In this document: piece by piece, positions 40,492 to 49,794 of the stretch | Layout: each line of letters starts with the position of its first letter | Numbering within the stretch: position 1 is the first letter of the stretch | DNA from: Helicobacter sp. | GTDB lineage: Bacteria > Campylobacterota > Campylobacteria > Campylobacterales > Helicobacteraceae | DNA: 64,000 nt | NCBI RefSeq assembly: GCF_022770205.1 | Contig: NZ_JALEIK010000018.1 | Coordinates: 17,430-81,429, forward strand | Direction: 5' to 3' | Made by a program: the position numbers and the translations under genes | The notes under the pieces: model-generated | Databases searched by the model: none | What the model was told of the DNA's origin: nothing | What the model saw: the letters and a program-made list of their open reading frames with translations, nothing else

Positions 40492-41420
40492 TTAAACAGA
40501 AAAACGAATAGGAATCTCCGGATTTGCCAAAAAGCTTGGGCTATCAAGCCCTTCTAATTCTCCACAGCTCTCTCTAAATCCATTCTTAAAATAAGATTCC
40601 GCCAAATCATTCCTTAAATAGCTAACTTCAATTGTTGTGCTAAAAAACAACCCTTTAGAGTAAAAAATTTTTCCGTGATTATTAAAATGCGTGTGGATGG
40701 GCGTAAAATATTTTCTTAAACATTCCAATATTTTTGTTCTCTTGTTCACACCATCTTGCTCCTCCGGATTACATCCGTGAAACTCAAAAATCACCTGCGT
40801 AAAACACTTACTCAAACTCTCTATTTCTATCTCTTGTAGCATATCCCATTCACTATTTTCAATATCACATTGCAAAATATTATTTTCACCCGCAATAAAC
40901 CCATTATCCGCTATAACTTGACCCAAAGTGATAAAACTCGCATCATTTCTAGTTCCAATGAATTTTTTATGAAATGTGATATTAGGGTGATCATAAGGGG
41001 ATTTTTCAATGCTTCCATCATACTCTATCACCTTATAGCCCATTTCCGCCATCTCTAAATCCCACGGAGAATATTTAGAAACCCCTAAAGAAATAGCCTT
41101 AGCTGCTAGAAAGCCCCCCCCCCCGCACATTCCATAATTACATAACCACCATCACTATTTCCACCAATACGCTTAAGACTATCCAATGGAATCGCTAAGG
41201 GCTGAATCAACTTCAAATATTTTTGGATATTCTCAAAACATTGCGCATTATGATTAATGCGCACATAATTGCTGTCTCTATTTTGCAGCAAAAGAAGCAA
41301 AATTTCTTTATCTACTTTATCTATATTAGAATTTACAATAATATTAGACATCAAAATTTGATAATTAATTTGATTATTTAAAACTATATTTTTATTTAAT
41401 TCCTTTAAAACTTCTTTCAT
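40492..41420 (-). pseudogene. FkbM-like methyltransferase, phase-variable, switched out of frame
   Basis: Two overlapping frames meet at a poly-C tract (41114-41124). The first begins with ATG at 41420, after AAGGA, and runs through SLKRIGGNSDGGYVIMECAGGG before stopping just past the tract. The second supplies the SAM-binding part, ISLGVSKYSPWDLEMAEMGY, ILQCDIENSEWDMLQEIEI, to the end at 40492. Eleven G put them out of frame; nine or twelve would join them into a protein of about 309 residues. It is therefore a gene in the OFF state, not a decayed one. It follows the epimerase gene by one base. Confidence 0.82.
41114..41124. repeat. C11 homopolymer tract, OFF phase
   Basis: Eleven consecutive C on the plus strand separate two halves of a methyltransferase that lie in different frames. 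A gain of one base, or loss of two, would restore the full-length protein. Confidence 0.85.
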
Positions 41421-41421
41421 C

Positions 41422-41967
41422 TTATTCCTTAATTTTTGTTGCCAATACATCCCTATCCGACAAAATAGGATTCTTTGTAGGCCAGTCAATTCCTATTCTT
41501 TCATCATTCCAAGCATATGTGAATTGATCCTCTGCGTCTAAATATTCACCTTCATAAGCCAACTTGTAATAATACACTGCATTTTCGCTACTCACATAAT
41601 GTGAATTCCCCATATTTGGCGGAATCAAAATCAATTTTTGATCATTTGGGCTTATAATAAATCTCTCCCATTGCAAATATGTTGGCGAATCTTTTCTGCA
41701 ATCCACCACCACTTGATGCACTTCTCCATACACGCAAGTAACAAGCTTATAAGTTTTAACATCTCCATGAATTCCGCGTAACACATTAAAATGTGAATTG
41801 ATAAATTTATCGTGCTTAAACTTTAATCCATTTGGCAATAATTTCTCAAAATGCCCTTCCATAAAAGCCGTCCAAATCTCTCCGCGCAAATCCTTAAATT
41901 TATTAGGCGTGATAACATGCACTCCCTTTAAGATTTTAGATTCCTTAATATCAAACTCCATAACCAT
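41422..41967 (-). CDS. Sugar-nucleotide 3,5-epimerase (RmlC-like cupin, Cj1430/MlghB-type)
   Basis: The protein is an RmlC-fold cupin. FKDLRGEIWTAF, SHFNVLRGIHGDVKTYKLV (catalytic His region) and NMGNSHYVSSENAVYYYKL are conserved, and the C-terminus WNDERIGIDWPTKNPILSDRD is typical. It resembles C. jejuni Cj1430, which epimerises C3/C5 of 4-keto GDP-heptose, rather than dTDP-rhamnose RmlC, in line with the neighbouring heptose genes. ATG at 41967 follows AGGGG by five bases and is preferred; an ATG at 41985 would overlap the preceding gene's alternative stop codon. Confidence 0.85.
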   Translation of the reverse strand: MVMEFDIKESKILKGVHVITPNKFKDLRGEIWTAFMEGHFEKLLPNGLKFKHDKFINSHFNVLRGIHGDVKTYKLVTCVYGEVHQVVVDCRKDSPTYLQWERFIISPNDQKLILIPPNMGNSHYVSSENAVYYYKLAYEGEYLDAEDQFTYAWNDERIGIDWPTKNPILSDRDVLATKIKE

Positions 41968-42033
41968 ACATACCCCTAATCTCATACATTAATCGCACTT
42001 AACTTTTTTGACACAACTGCTATCTCAATGCGC

Positions 42034-43524
42034 TTAAGATAGGGAAAAATCTCTGTAAAAAGCCCCCCCCAGCACACTGCTCATTTCGTGGGCTTTAAGT
42101 AAAAAATTAGCAATACGATAATAATCATTTAAATACTCTAACACAACATAATAATTTGGAATCCTTTTTGCATCCTCCCCAAGTTGTGAAACAAACAGCC
42201 CAACTCTAAAGGCAAAATAGACTAAATAAGGATAATTCTCCACATCATAAACCCTGCAACTCTCAAAAAAGATTCCATTAAAAAACCCTCCATACCCTAT
42301 TGATTCAAAAACTTTTTTAAAAAAGCTCTCTCTATCACTAGGATAAATTTGCTCTAGCAAAGCATTTGCGCCAGCATAATCCCCACTTTTCAAAAGCATA
42401 TTAAGAGACAAAACTTTATAAAAATTTGTTCCATAGAGATTACAAGCATACTCCGCACATTGCTTTAAATATGCAATATCTTTTTTAAACTCCACACCAA
42501 ACAAAAACAGCTTCATATACGCAAACGCTTTATGTGCAGGGTGAAAATCATATTGACTAAGAGCTTGTTCTATAAGATTTGCTTGCTCTTGCGCCGTCCA
42601 TAAATCATCAGGCGACACAGACTCCTTAATGTTTCCAATCCGCATCGCAAGCCCAGAAAACCCAGAACTTCCACCATTGCATATCTTTTTAGCACAAGAC
42701 ATAAACACAATTTCAAAAATGCTCTGCTCATACCCTAGATACACCTCACGCCTAAAAAAATCATCCACGCAATAAACCACACCATTTTGCTTTAAATTTG
42801 CCTTTTGTTTGGAATCCTTTTTGAAAATGCTTTTAAAAATCTCTCCCGCCCTTAAATCATCGCTAAAAATCACAATATCGCTTCCCTTTTCTAGCTCTAA
42901 TCTTGCCATCTCCACAGCCAAATACACACTAAAGCCTGTCTTTTGACAAACTACAGACGCCCAAGTATCGCCAAAAACAATATCCCCTGAACGAATATGA
43001 AAAGCAACAAAACCTTTTTTCAACTTCTTTACTTGCTTTTTAGCCTCCTGCATCACATTTTGTATGGGAGTGGAAAATTCTATTGCATTCCAGCAATCTT
43101 TTAATAACTCCCTGTATCTCTCATCATCCATATCATCATAAGACAACATTTCCCCAAGACTATACCAACCAAACTCTAGCGGAAAAGGTGGAATCTTATA
43201 TCTAGCAAGATTCTCTGCTTTCACATAGGATGGAATTTGCTCCACATTTCCTACATAACTATCCTCCACCCCATATTTCTCAATAAAACTCTTTTCAAAC
43301 AGCTCATCTTTTAAAGGCAAATTTGCAAAAGGAATTAGCACCTGACCATTCTCTAAATTCTTATCAAACTCAGAAAGAAACGGCGCATCCTTTGGAGCTA
43401 GCCAAGAAAATTTAAACTCCATATCCGCTAGCTTTGCTAATGCCATTGCATTTAGTATTGCACACATCCTAGCACCAAATCCATCTGTGCGCCCAGCAAC
43501 AATCCAAGGTTTTTTAGATTCCAT
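42034..43524 (-). CDS. Putative glycosyltransferase (GT11/NodZ-like), tract near C-terminus
   Basis: The 496-residue protein begins with WIVAGRTDGFGARMCAILNAMALAKL, a Gly-rich start recalling fucosyltransferases of the GT11/NodZ fold, and contains FVAFHIRSGDIVFGD, similar to their HxRxGD donor motif. CNGGSSGFSGLA is another conserved-looking block. The C-terminal 170 residues are helical and TPR-like. An eight-C tract (42063-42070) lies ten codons from the end, giving the present end LGGAFYRDFSLS; a seven- or ten-base tract would extend the protein by 17 residues more. It is the first gene of the glycan operon. The acceptor and sugar are unknown. Confidence 0.7.
   Translation of the reverse strand: MESKKPWIVAGRTDGFGARMCAILNAMALAKLADMEFKFSWLAPKDAPFLSEFDKNLENGQVLIPFANLPLKDELFEKSFIEKYGVEDSYVGNVEQIPSYVKAENLARYKIPPFPLEFGWYSLGEMLSYDDMDDERYRELLKDCWNAIEFSTPIQNVMQEAKKQVKKLKKGFVAFHIRSGDIVFGDTWASVVCQKTGFSVYLAVEMARLELEKGSDIVIFSDDLRAGEIFKSIFKKDSKQKANLKQNGVVYCVDDFFRREVYLGYEQSIFEIVFMSCAKKICNGGSSGFSGLAMRIGNIKESVSPDDLWTAQEQANLIEQALSQYDFHPAHKAFAYMKLFLFGVEFKKDIAYLKQCAEYACNLYGTNFYKVLSLNMLLKSGDYAGANALLEQIYPSDRESFFKKVFESIGYGGFFNGIFFESCRVYDVENYPYLVYFAFRVGLFVSQLGEDAKRIPNYYVVLEYLNDYYRIANFLLKAHEMSSVLGGAFYRDFSLS
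42063..42070. repeat. C8 homopolymer tract near the 3' end of the glycosyltransferase gene
   Basis: Eight consecutive C on the plus strand alter which C-terminal tail is read. It is shorter than the other tracts, so it may be less mutable. Confidence 0.7.
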
Positions 43525-43648
43525 ATTTATCCTTCTATTTAGATTCTAAATTCTACCAAAATTCCTAAAGCTCATACACAAAATCACAAATTTTTACACT
43601 ACCTCTATAATGCATTTATCAAGAACAAATTCTCCATTAGGAAAAAGG

Positions 43649-43668
43649 TGATATAAAATTTTATATCA
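43649..43668. promoter_or_regulatory. Perfect 20-base palindrome between the glycan operon and eptA
   Basis: TGATATAAAA and its exact complement adjoin without spacer. The palindrome lies in the 237-base divergent intergenic region, about 35 bases before a possible -10 box of eptA (TAAAAT, 43703-43708); a TATAAT at 43606-43611 also points toward eptA. It is a likely operator. The same TGATA/TATCA arms occur in the ahpC leader with different spacing. Confidence 0.45.
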
Positions 43669-43761
43669 GGATTCATTAATTAACCTTTTATTAAAAACCC
43701 TGTAAAATCCCTATTCTAAAAGTCTTAGAGTTTAATCTATCTTTATTCTTAAGGTTATCTT

Positions 43762-45278
43762 ATGCTAAAACTCTCAAAAACCACATTCATTTTAATAAAC
43801 ACCATACTTTTAACACTGCTTAATCTTAATTTATTTTTATTTATTGCAAAAAATCTCAATGATTTGTTTTTGACTTTTATGCTTGTTGTTTGTTATTTTT
43901 GCATTGTTTTTATTATTTTAAATATAATCTTTATCAAATATTTTACAAAACTTTTTTCCATACTTTTTATTACTAGTGCCACTTTTAGCGTGTATTTTAT
44001 GTCTTCTTATGGAATCTTAATTGACTCTGATATGATTCTTAATGTAATGCAAACAGACGCAAAAGAAGCCTCAGAGTTATTCAACACTTCTTTGATTTTT
44101 ATAGGAATTATTTGCCTTGCATTTTATCTTTTTGTCTTGAAAATAGAAATCAAAAGCGATTCCATCTTTAAGAGATTCCTAAATTCTTGTGTAGCCCTTA
44201 TCCTAGCATTAGCTGTGTTTCTACCCTTCACAAAAGCCTATATTCCCTTTTTTAGAAATTATAAAATTATAAGAATGTATAACACGCCTTTCTATCAGTT
44301 CTACTCCATCTATCGCTATTATCAACAATTTGTAGCCCCCCCCCCGCAACTCAAAACAATCTCTAATGATGCGACTTTATAAAACACAGACAAAAGCCTT
44401 TTAGTTCTAGTTGTAGGGGAAACCGCAAGGGCTAAAAATTATTCACTAGGCACATACACGCATAATGACACAAACTTTTACACCAAAGAAAAAATGTAGT
44501 CTTTTTTGACAACTTTTTCTCTTGTGGCACTTCCACCGCCATAAGCCTTCCTTGTATGTTTTCTCTCTCCAAAAGGGCAGATTTTAAAACCACGGAGCAC
44601 CAAGAAAACGCCTTAGATATTTTACAGAAAGTCGGCGTTAGCGTGTCTTGGTATGACAATAATTCCGGAGGTTGTAAGGGAGTGTGTGAAAGAATTGCTG
44701 ATACCAAAATCCTATCCAAACCCTTTGATGAATCCTTGCTTGAACCTTTTAAAAATAAGCTAGAAAACCTTGAAAATCAAAATATTATCATCTTACATTT
44801 GCAAGGCTCGCACGGACCAACTTACTATAAGCGTTATCCTAGTGCTTTTAAAAAATTTACTCCAACTTGCGACACAAACGAGCTTGCCAAATGCTCCCAA
44901 GAATCACTAATGAATACTTATGACAATACCTTGCTTTACACAGATTTTATCCTAAAGGAAATCATTCAATCTTTACAAACAAAAACAGAGTATAAAACCG
45001 CCCTGCTCTATGTTTCAGACCACGGCGAGAGTTTGGGAGAAAATGGCATTTATTTGCACGGAATGCCCTATATCTTCGCACCACAAGAGCAAACCCATAT
45101 TCCAACAATCTTTTGGAGCAACGATTCTACGCTAATGCAACTTGCTACAGAACATAAAAGCTTAAAATTATCCCACGACAATCTATTTTCCACAATTCTA
45201 GGATTTTTTCAAGTTTCCACAAAAGAGTATTCTATTAGCGATGATTTCTTAAACAAAAAATTAAAGGTGAAATCTTGA
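43762..45278 (+). pseudogene. eptA: Lipid A/FlgG phosphoethanolamine transferase (EptA/EptC), inactivated
   Basis: The N-terminal 206 codons encode five membrane helices as in EptA. Reading then stops at TAA (44380-44382), yet the same frame goes on with LLVLVVGETARAKNYSLGTY, the catalytic-Thr region. A second lesion near 44490-44497, one A missing from a run of six, shifts the frame; beyond it CGTSTAISLPCMFS and YVSDHGESLGENGIYLHGMP (metal and active-site motifs) follow to 45278. The restored length would be about 505 residues. The enzyme would transfer phosphoethanolamine to lipid A or flagellar rod protein. A C10 tract (44336-44345) encodes Pro-Pro-Pro. Two lesions make simple phase variation an insufficient explanation. 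Confidence 0.85.
44336..44345. repeat. C10 homopolymer tract in the eptA pseudogene
   Basis: Ten consecutive C on the plus strand follow the membrane domain of eptA and encode prolines, since this gene is on the plus strand. The tract itself is in frame with both flanking parts; the gene is broken further on. Confidence 0.85.
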
Positions 45279-45640
45279 AGCCTAAATATAATTTTTTTAA
45301 AAACACATCTTATGCATTAAAAGGGATACAATTTCTTTTTAAAGAAACTGCTTTCAAAATAGAGCTTTGCATTATTATTCCTTGCTTAATTCTTAGCTTT
45401 TTTCTTCCTATTGGCTTAATAGAACATTTATTATTGATTGGCGTTTTGTTTTTGATTCTTATTGCAGAAGCTATCAATACAAGCATTGAAGCCTGTGTAA
45501 ATTTAGTTACAATGAAGTGGAACAAGCAAGCAAAAATCGCCAAAGATTGCGCTTCTAGTGCGGTGTTTTTTAGCATATTGTTAGCAACCACGGTTTGGCT
45601 AGCTATCCTCATTAATGCTTTTAAAATTATTCAACTTTAG
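45275..45640 (+). CDS. dgkA: Diacylglycerol kinase
   Basis: DgkA is a three-helix inner-membrane enzyme that phosphorylates diacylglycerol to phosphatidic acid. The signature AEAINTSIEACVNLV and KIAKDCASSAVFFSI contain the active-site Glu, Asn and Asp residues. The 121 residues are full length. It starts at TTG (45275), five bases after AAAGGTGA, overlapping the eptA stop by four bases. Phosphoethanolamine transferases release diacylglycerol, so the pairing is functional: DgkA recycles the by-product. It remains intact although eptA is broken. Confidence 0.93.
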   Translation: MKPKYNFFKNTSYALKGIQFLFKETAFKIELCIIIPCLILSFFLPIGLIEHLLLIGVLFLILIAEAINTSIEACVNLVTMKWNKQAKIAKDCASSAVFFSILLATTVWLAILINAFKIIQL

Positions 45641-45645
45641 ATGGC

Positions 45646-46410
45646 TTAATACACAAAATCACAAATTTTTCTCACACTTCCCTTTAAAAAGATTCTGCCT
45701 TTTTCTTCTCTTAAAAACAACTCTTCATTGCTAGCAGGCTTAAAACAGCAAGGATTAGGCACTTTGCTTGCTTCTTTAAGATAATAAAACATCGCCGCCA
45801 TCCCTGTCCCACACGCTAGCGTTTCATCCTCCACCCCACGCTCAAAGGTCCTAGCCCTCACGCAATCTTGCTCTAATGTCGCAATATTCACATTTGCATT
45901 GTATTTATGGCGCAAAGCACGCAACTCCTCTTTATTTAAATGCGCATTTTCACACACCAAATGCGGCACACCTGTATCAATTAGCCACCAGCTCACACCA
46001 TATTCTTGTATATTTTTTTGCAAAACCTTAGCCTTAGTCAAAGCACTCTCTACTAAAATTTTGGATTCCAACTTTTTAAAATTTTCCTCGTCAAAAATCT
46101 CCGCATCAATCACCCCAGCCCCTGTTAAAAACTTCTGCACACTTGAAGCAAGCCTAAAATCCCTCGCATACAGCGCAGCCGCCCTACTTCCATTGCCGCA
46201 CATTTTTGGCGCACTTCCATCAGCATTATAAAACTCCCATTCAAAATCATAAGCAGAATGTGGCTTTAACACAATTAGCCCATCAGCCCCCACACCTTCT
46301 TGCCTGTGGCAGATTTTCTTTGCCAACTCACCCCAAAAATTTTCTTGGAATCCAAAAGTGTGTGTAATGATAAAATCATTGCCACTTGCAGAATATTTAC
46401 TAAAAAACAT
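45646..46410 (-). CDS. dapF: Diaminopimelate epimerase
   Basis: DapF converts LL- to meso-diaminopimelate for peptidoglycan and lysine. The N-terminus FFSKYSASGNDFII and the two catalytic Cys motifs, PKMCGNGSRAAALYA and LACGTGMAAMFYYL, are present. ATG at 46410 follows AAGGA by six bases, giving 254 residues; a longer frame from 46473 adds a non-conserved hydrophobic stretch. It converges with dgkA across five bases. Confidence 0.94.
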   Translation of the reverse strand: MFFSKYSASGNDFIITHTFGFQENFWGELAKKICHRQEGVGADGLIVLKPHSAYDFEWEFYNADGSAPKMCGNGSRAAALYARDFRLASSVQKFLTGAGVIDAEIFDEENFKKLESKILVESALTKAKVLQKNIQEYGVSWWLIDTGVPHLVCENAHLNKEELRALRHKYNANVNIATLEQDCVRARTFERGVEDETLACGTGMAAMFYYLKEASKVPNPCCFKPASNEELFLREEKGRIFLKGSVRKICDFVY

Positions 46411-46490
46411 TGGAATCCTTTTTGTTAGGATTTTATTTAAAAAGACTTTAAAAGGGGTAAGCAACCCCCACACAAAAGGGGCTAAAAGAG

Positions 46491-47246
46491 TTATCCAAGA
46501 AGAGCGTCTAAACGACCTTGCAGATGTTGTGTGTTAAAAGCACTTGCATAAAGTGTTGCGTTTTCTTTGAGTTTTGCACTATTTAATTGATTATAATTTT
46601 CCGCCACATCATCTTTCATTAAGCCACCTTCAGCCGCTTTTAAATTCACAATCGTATTCATACTTGCATTAATCCCAGATAGGATTCCATTCATTGCAGA
46701 ACCGATATTTGCACGCTCCATATTAACTCTTTCAATGAAGCTTAAAATACTTTGCTGATTATTCACGCTTAAATCTGCGACATTTGGTGCTTGCAGATTA
46801 ATATTTGCTGTGCCGCTGCCTGTTACAAAGCTCATTTCCCCACCAAAAACATTTTTGCCATTAAATACCGCTTGGTTTGTCGCATCTCGCATTGATTGTG
46901 TAAGCGCATTTGCTTCACTCTCAATCATCGCTCTTTGATCGCTATTAAGTGCTGGGTTTCCAAGTGCCACAGAGAGTTCATTCATACGGATTGCAGAACT
47001 TGTGATATTTGAAAGCGTAGCATCTGCAATTTGCATAACTCCAAGCGCATCATTTGCATTTCTGACACCCTGACTCATTGAGTTTGCCTGCGCTAAAAGC
47101 GCATTTGCAATGGCTAAACTTGCACCATCTGTAGCTTCAATTGGGCGTGGCGAAGAAAGCTTCTTTAATGCATCTTTTTCTTCATCTTTTGCCTTTTTTA
47201 AACTAATTAAACTTTCATTTGTGCTCTGTGAACTGCCAATCTTCAT
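46491..47246 (-). CDS. flaC: Flagellin-like protein FlaC
   Basis: The 251-residue protein has short flagellin-like N- and C-terminal helical domains and no variable centre: ATDGASLAIANALLAQANSMSQGVRNANDALGV is flagellin D1-like, and the end QHLQGRLDALLG is flagellin-type. Length and sequence agree with C. jejuni FlaC (about 250 residues), which is secreted through the flagellar export system rather than forming the main filament. A sigma-54-like promoter precedes it, in line with flagellar regulation. H. pylori has no clear equivalent. Confidence 0.83.
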   Translation of the reverse strand: MKIGSSQSTNESLISLKKAKDEEKDALKKLSSPRPIEATDGASLAIANALLAQANSMSQGVRNANDALGVMQIADATLSNITSSAIRMNELSVALGNPALNSDQRAMIESEANALTQSMRDATNQAVFNGKNVFGGEMSFVTGSGTANINLQAPNVADLSVNNQQSILSFIERVNMERANIGSAMNGILSGINASMNTIVNLKAAEGGLMKDDVAENYNQLNSAKLKENATLYASAFNTQHLQGRLDALLG

Positions 47247-47296
47247 CTTATCTCCTTAAATTTAAATTTATGCTTCCTTGCAATTTTAATAGACAC

Positions 47297-47314
47297 AAGC
47301 ATTTTGCATTCCAC
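47297..47314 (-). promoter_or_regulatory. Sigma-54-like promoter of flaC
   Basis: The minus strand reads TGTGGAATGCAAAATGCTTG, with GG and GC separated by ten bases, close to the Campylobacterota sigma-54 consensus (TTGGAAC, then TTGCTT). Transcription would start near 47288, about 40 bases before the flaC ATG. Confidence 0.55.
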
Positions 47315-47315
47315 A

Positions 47316-48686
47316 TTATGCCTTTTGTGCAGAATCGCTAGCCATCTTTTGCTCTAAATATTTAGTATGGATAACGCCTCTTTTAAAATCGTCATTTTTC
47401 ATCATTTCTTTATGGAAAGCAATCGTAGTTTTAATACCCTCCACACAAAACTCATCTAATGCACGCTGCATTCTAACAATTACCTCATCACGATTGCGCC
47501 CCCAAACGATGAGCTTACCTATCATAGAATCATAAAACATTGGCACAACATAACCTGCATACGCGTGAGTATCAATGCGCACATTATTACCACCTGGGGC
47601 AATCCATTTTGTAATTTTGCCAGCAGAAGGATAGAACTTTATCGGATCTTCTGCTGTAATTCTACATTCCATTGCGCAACCTTTAAACTCCACAGAATTT
47701 TGCTTTGGAAGCTCTTTGCCCTCAGCAACTTGAATCATTAATGCAATAATATCCAAACCACTTACAAGCTCACTGACAGGATGTTCAACTTGCAAGCGCG
47801 TATTCATTTCCATAAAATAGAAATTTTGATTGGAATCTAATAAAAACTCATAAGTCCCAGCACCCACATATTTAATCGCCTTTGTAGCAGTGATTGCAGT
47901 TTGTAGTAATTTCTCGCGCGTTTTTGGTTCTAATGTGGGCGCAGGAGATTCTTCTATTAGCTTTTGGTGGCGTCTTTGCAGTGAGCAATCCCTCTCGCCA
48001 ATGTGTAAAACATTGCCGTGTTTATCCGCAACAATTTGCACTTCAATATGCTTTGGCTTATCAATAAACTTTTCCATATAGATTGTGCCATCGCCAAATG
48101 CACTAATTGCTTCAGACTCTGCTGCCAAATAAGCATTAAACATACTCTCTTCATTCTCCACAATACGCATTCCACGCCCACCACCACCTGCTGCTGCTTT
48201 TAAAATCACAGGGTAACCAATCTCTTTTGCAAGCTTAATGGCTTCTTCTTTGGATTCCACCGCACCATCACTTCCTAGAATGACTGGAACACCGGCTTTT
48301 TTCATCACTTCTTTTGCTTTGCTTTTATCACTCATTAGTGCCATAACATCGGGCGTTGGACCGATAAACTCAATGCCGTGATGGTTGCAAATTTCTACAA
48401 AGTTTTGATTCTCGCTTAAAAATCCATAACCCGGGAAAATCGCATCTGCTTTAAAAAGCTCCGCTGCAGAGATGATGGCTGGGATATTTAGGTAGCTTTC
48501 ACTAGATTTATCCCCGCCAATGCATACTTTTGCGTCTGCTAAATCTAAATAATGCGCATCTTTATCGGCTGTGGAATACACGGCAATCGCCTTTTTGCCC
48601 ATTTCTTTAATCGTGCGAATCGCCCTTAGGGCAATCTCACCACGATTTGCAATTAAAATGGTGTTAATTTCTTTTTGCAAAGGCAT
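47316..48686 (-). CDS. accC: Biotin carboxylase subunit of acetyl-CoA carboxylase
   Basis: AccC carboxylates biotin on AccB, using ATP and bicarbonate, to supply malonyl-CoA. Visible motifs are ILIANRGEIALRAIR, the Gly-rich ATP loop KAAAGGGGRGMRIV, HIGERDCSLQRRHQKLIEE and MEMNTRLQVEHPVSE. The 456 residues are full length. Its start and the accB stop share one base (48686), so the two subunits are coupled. Confidence 0.98.
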   Translation of the reverse strand: MPLQKEINTILIANRGEIALRAIRTIKEMGKKAIAVYSTADKDAHYLDLADAKVCIGGDKSSESYLNIPAIISAAELFKADAIFPGYGFLSENQNFVEICNHHGIEFIGPTPDVMALMSDKSKAKEVMKKAGVPVILGSDGAVESKEEAIKLAKEIGYPVILKAAAGGGGRGMRIVENEESMFNAYLAAESEAISAFGDGTIYMEKFIDKPKHIEVQIVADKHGNVLHIGERDCSLQRRHQKLIEESPAPTLEPKTREKLLQTAITATKAIKYVGAGTYEFLLDSNQNFYFMEMNTRLQVEHPVSELVSGLDIIALMIQVAEGKELPKQNSVEFKGCAMECRITAEDPIKFYPSAGKITKWIAPGGNNVRIDTHAYAGYVVPMFYDSMIGKLIVWGRNRDEVIVRMQRALDEFCVEGIKTTIAFHKEMMKNDDFKRGVIHTKYLEQKMASDSAQKA

Positions 48687-49144
48687 TAGAGTTTCTCCAC
48701 AACAAATAAAGGGGAGTTATACTCCACAGGCTGCGCATCATTCGGGATAATTTCTAAAATCTTACAATCAAATTCTGCTTCAATTTCATTCATAATCTTC
48801 ATCGCTTCAATAATCCCTAGCGTTTGCCCCTTTTTTACCTTATCTCCCACATTTACATAAGCAGGAGCATTTGGACTAGGACAACGATAAAATGTCCCCA
48901 CCATTGGAGAATTAATCGTATCTCCACTTGGAGCAGAAGGAGCAGGCGCAGAAGCCACAGGAGCTACTTGAGGAAGGCTTTGTGTAGCTTGAATTAGAGT
49001 TGGCACTGCTTGGGGAGCGGACACACTCACACCACTTACACCTTTTTCAAGCTTGATTGTAGTCGTGTCTTGTGCAATACTTAGACGATTTAGAGTGCTT
49101 GCATCAAAAACCTTAATCAACTCTTTAATATCTTTAAAATCCAT
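48686..49144 (-). CDS. accB: Biotin carboxyl carrier protein
   Basis: AccB carries the biotin used by AccC and the carboxyltransferase. The biotinylated Lys is in IIEAMKIMNEIEAEF near the C-terminus, within a lipoyl-like domain from about residue 78. An Ala/Pro-rich linker (QVAPVASAPAPSAPSG) precedes it, and DIKELIKVFDASTLN is the N-terminal helix. It overlaps accC by one base. The gene is divergent from dcd. Confidence 0.97.
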   Translation of the reverse strand: MDFKDIKELIKVFDASTLNRLSIAQDTTTIKLEKGVSGVSVSAPQAVPTLIQATQSLPQVAPVASAPAPSAPSGDTINSPMVGTFYRCPSPNAPAYVNVGDKVKKGQTLGIIEAMKIMNEIEAEFDCKILEIIPNDAQPVEYNSPLFVVEKL

Positions 49145-49176
49145 TTTTAAAGCCTTTTAATTTGTTTTGCGTCTGT

Positions 49177-49182
49177 TATAAT
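49177..49182 (+). promoter_or_regulatory. -10 box of dcd
   Basis: A perfect TATAAT lies in TGTTATAATAG, 39 bases before the dcd ATG, in the divergent region between accB and dcd. Confidence 0.6.
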
Positions 49183-49220
49183 AGCACATTTAAATAAATA
49201 ATCACTTAGCAAGGAATAAA

Positions 49221-49781
49221 ATGGGCTTAAAAGAAGACGCTTGGATTAGGAAAATGGCACTAGAATGCGCAATGATTGCACCATTTTGTGAAAATCAAGT
49301 GGGCAAAGGCGTCGTAAGCTATGGGCTTTCTAGTTATGGCTATGATATTCGTGTCAGCAATGAGTTTAAAATCTTTACAAACATCAATGCAATGGTTGTG
49401 GATCCAAAAAACTTTGATGCGGCAAATGTCGTGGATTTCGTAGGGGATGTTTGCATTGTGCCACCTAATTCTTTTGCACTTGCTAGAACGATAGAGTATT
49501 TTAAGATTCCGCGCAATATCTTAGCCATTTGTCTTGGCAAAAGCACTTATGCAAGATGCGGAATCATCGTTAATGTTACACCCTTTGAACCAGAATTTGA
49601 AGGACATATCACCATTGAAATTTCAAACACAACACCCCTGCCTGCTAAAATCTATGCTAATGAAGGCATTGCGCAAGTATTATTCTTAGAAGGCGATAAA
49701 GATTGTGAAGTAAGCTATAAAGACAAAAAGGGTAAATACCAAGAACAAAAAGGAATCACGCTCCCTAGAATCCTAAAATAA
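49221..49781 (+). CDS. dcd: dCTP deaminase
   Basis: Dcd deaminates dCTP to dUTP, feeding dTMP synthesis. The protein has 186 residues with the conserved [15 protein letters not shown], the active-site [33 protein letters not shown] and [14 protein letters not shown] at the end. An AAGGA site precedes the ATG. It has its own promoter and converges with the FUSC gene. Confidence 0.96.
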   Translation: MGLKEDAWIRKMALECAMIAPFCENQVGKGVVSYGLSSYGYDIRVSNEFKIFTNINAMVVDPKNFDAANVVDFVGDVCIVPPNSFALARTIEYFKIPRNILAICLGKSTYARCGIIVNVTPFEPEFEGHITIEISNTTPLPAKIYANEGIAQVLFLEGDKDCEVSYKDKKGKYQEQKGITLPRILK

Positions 49782-49794
49782 CCCTATTCCAACT

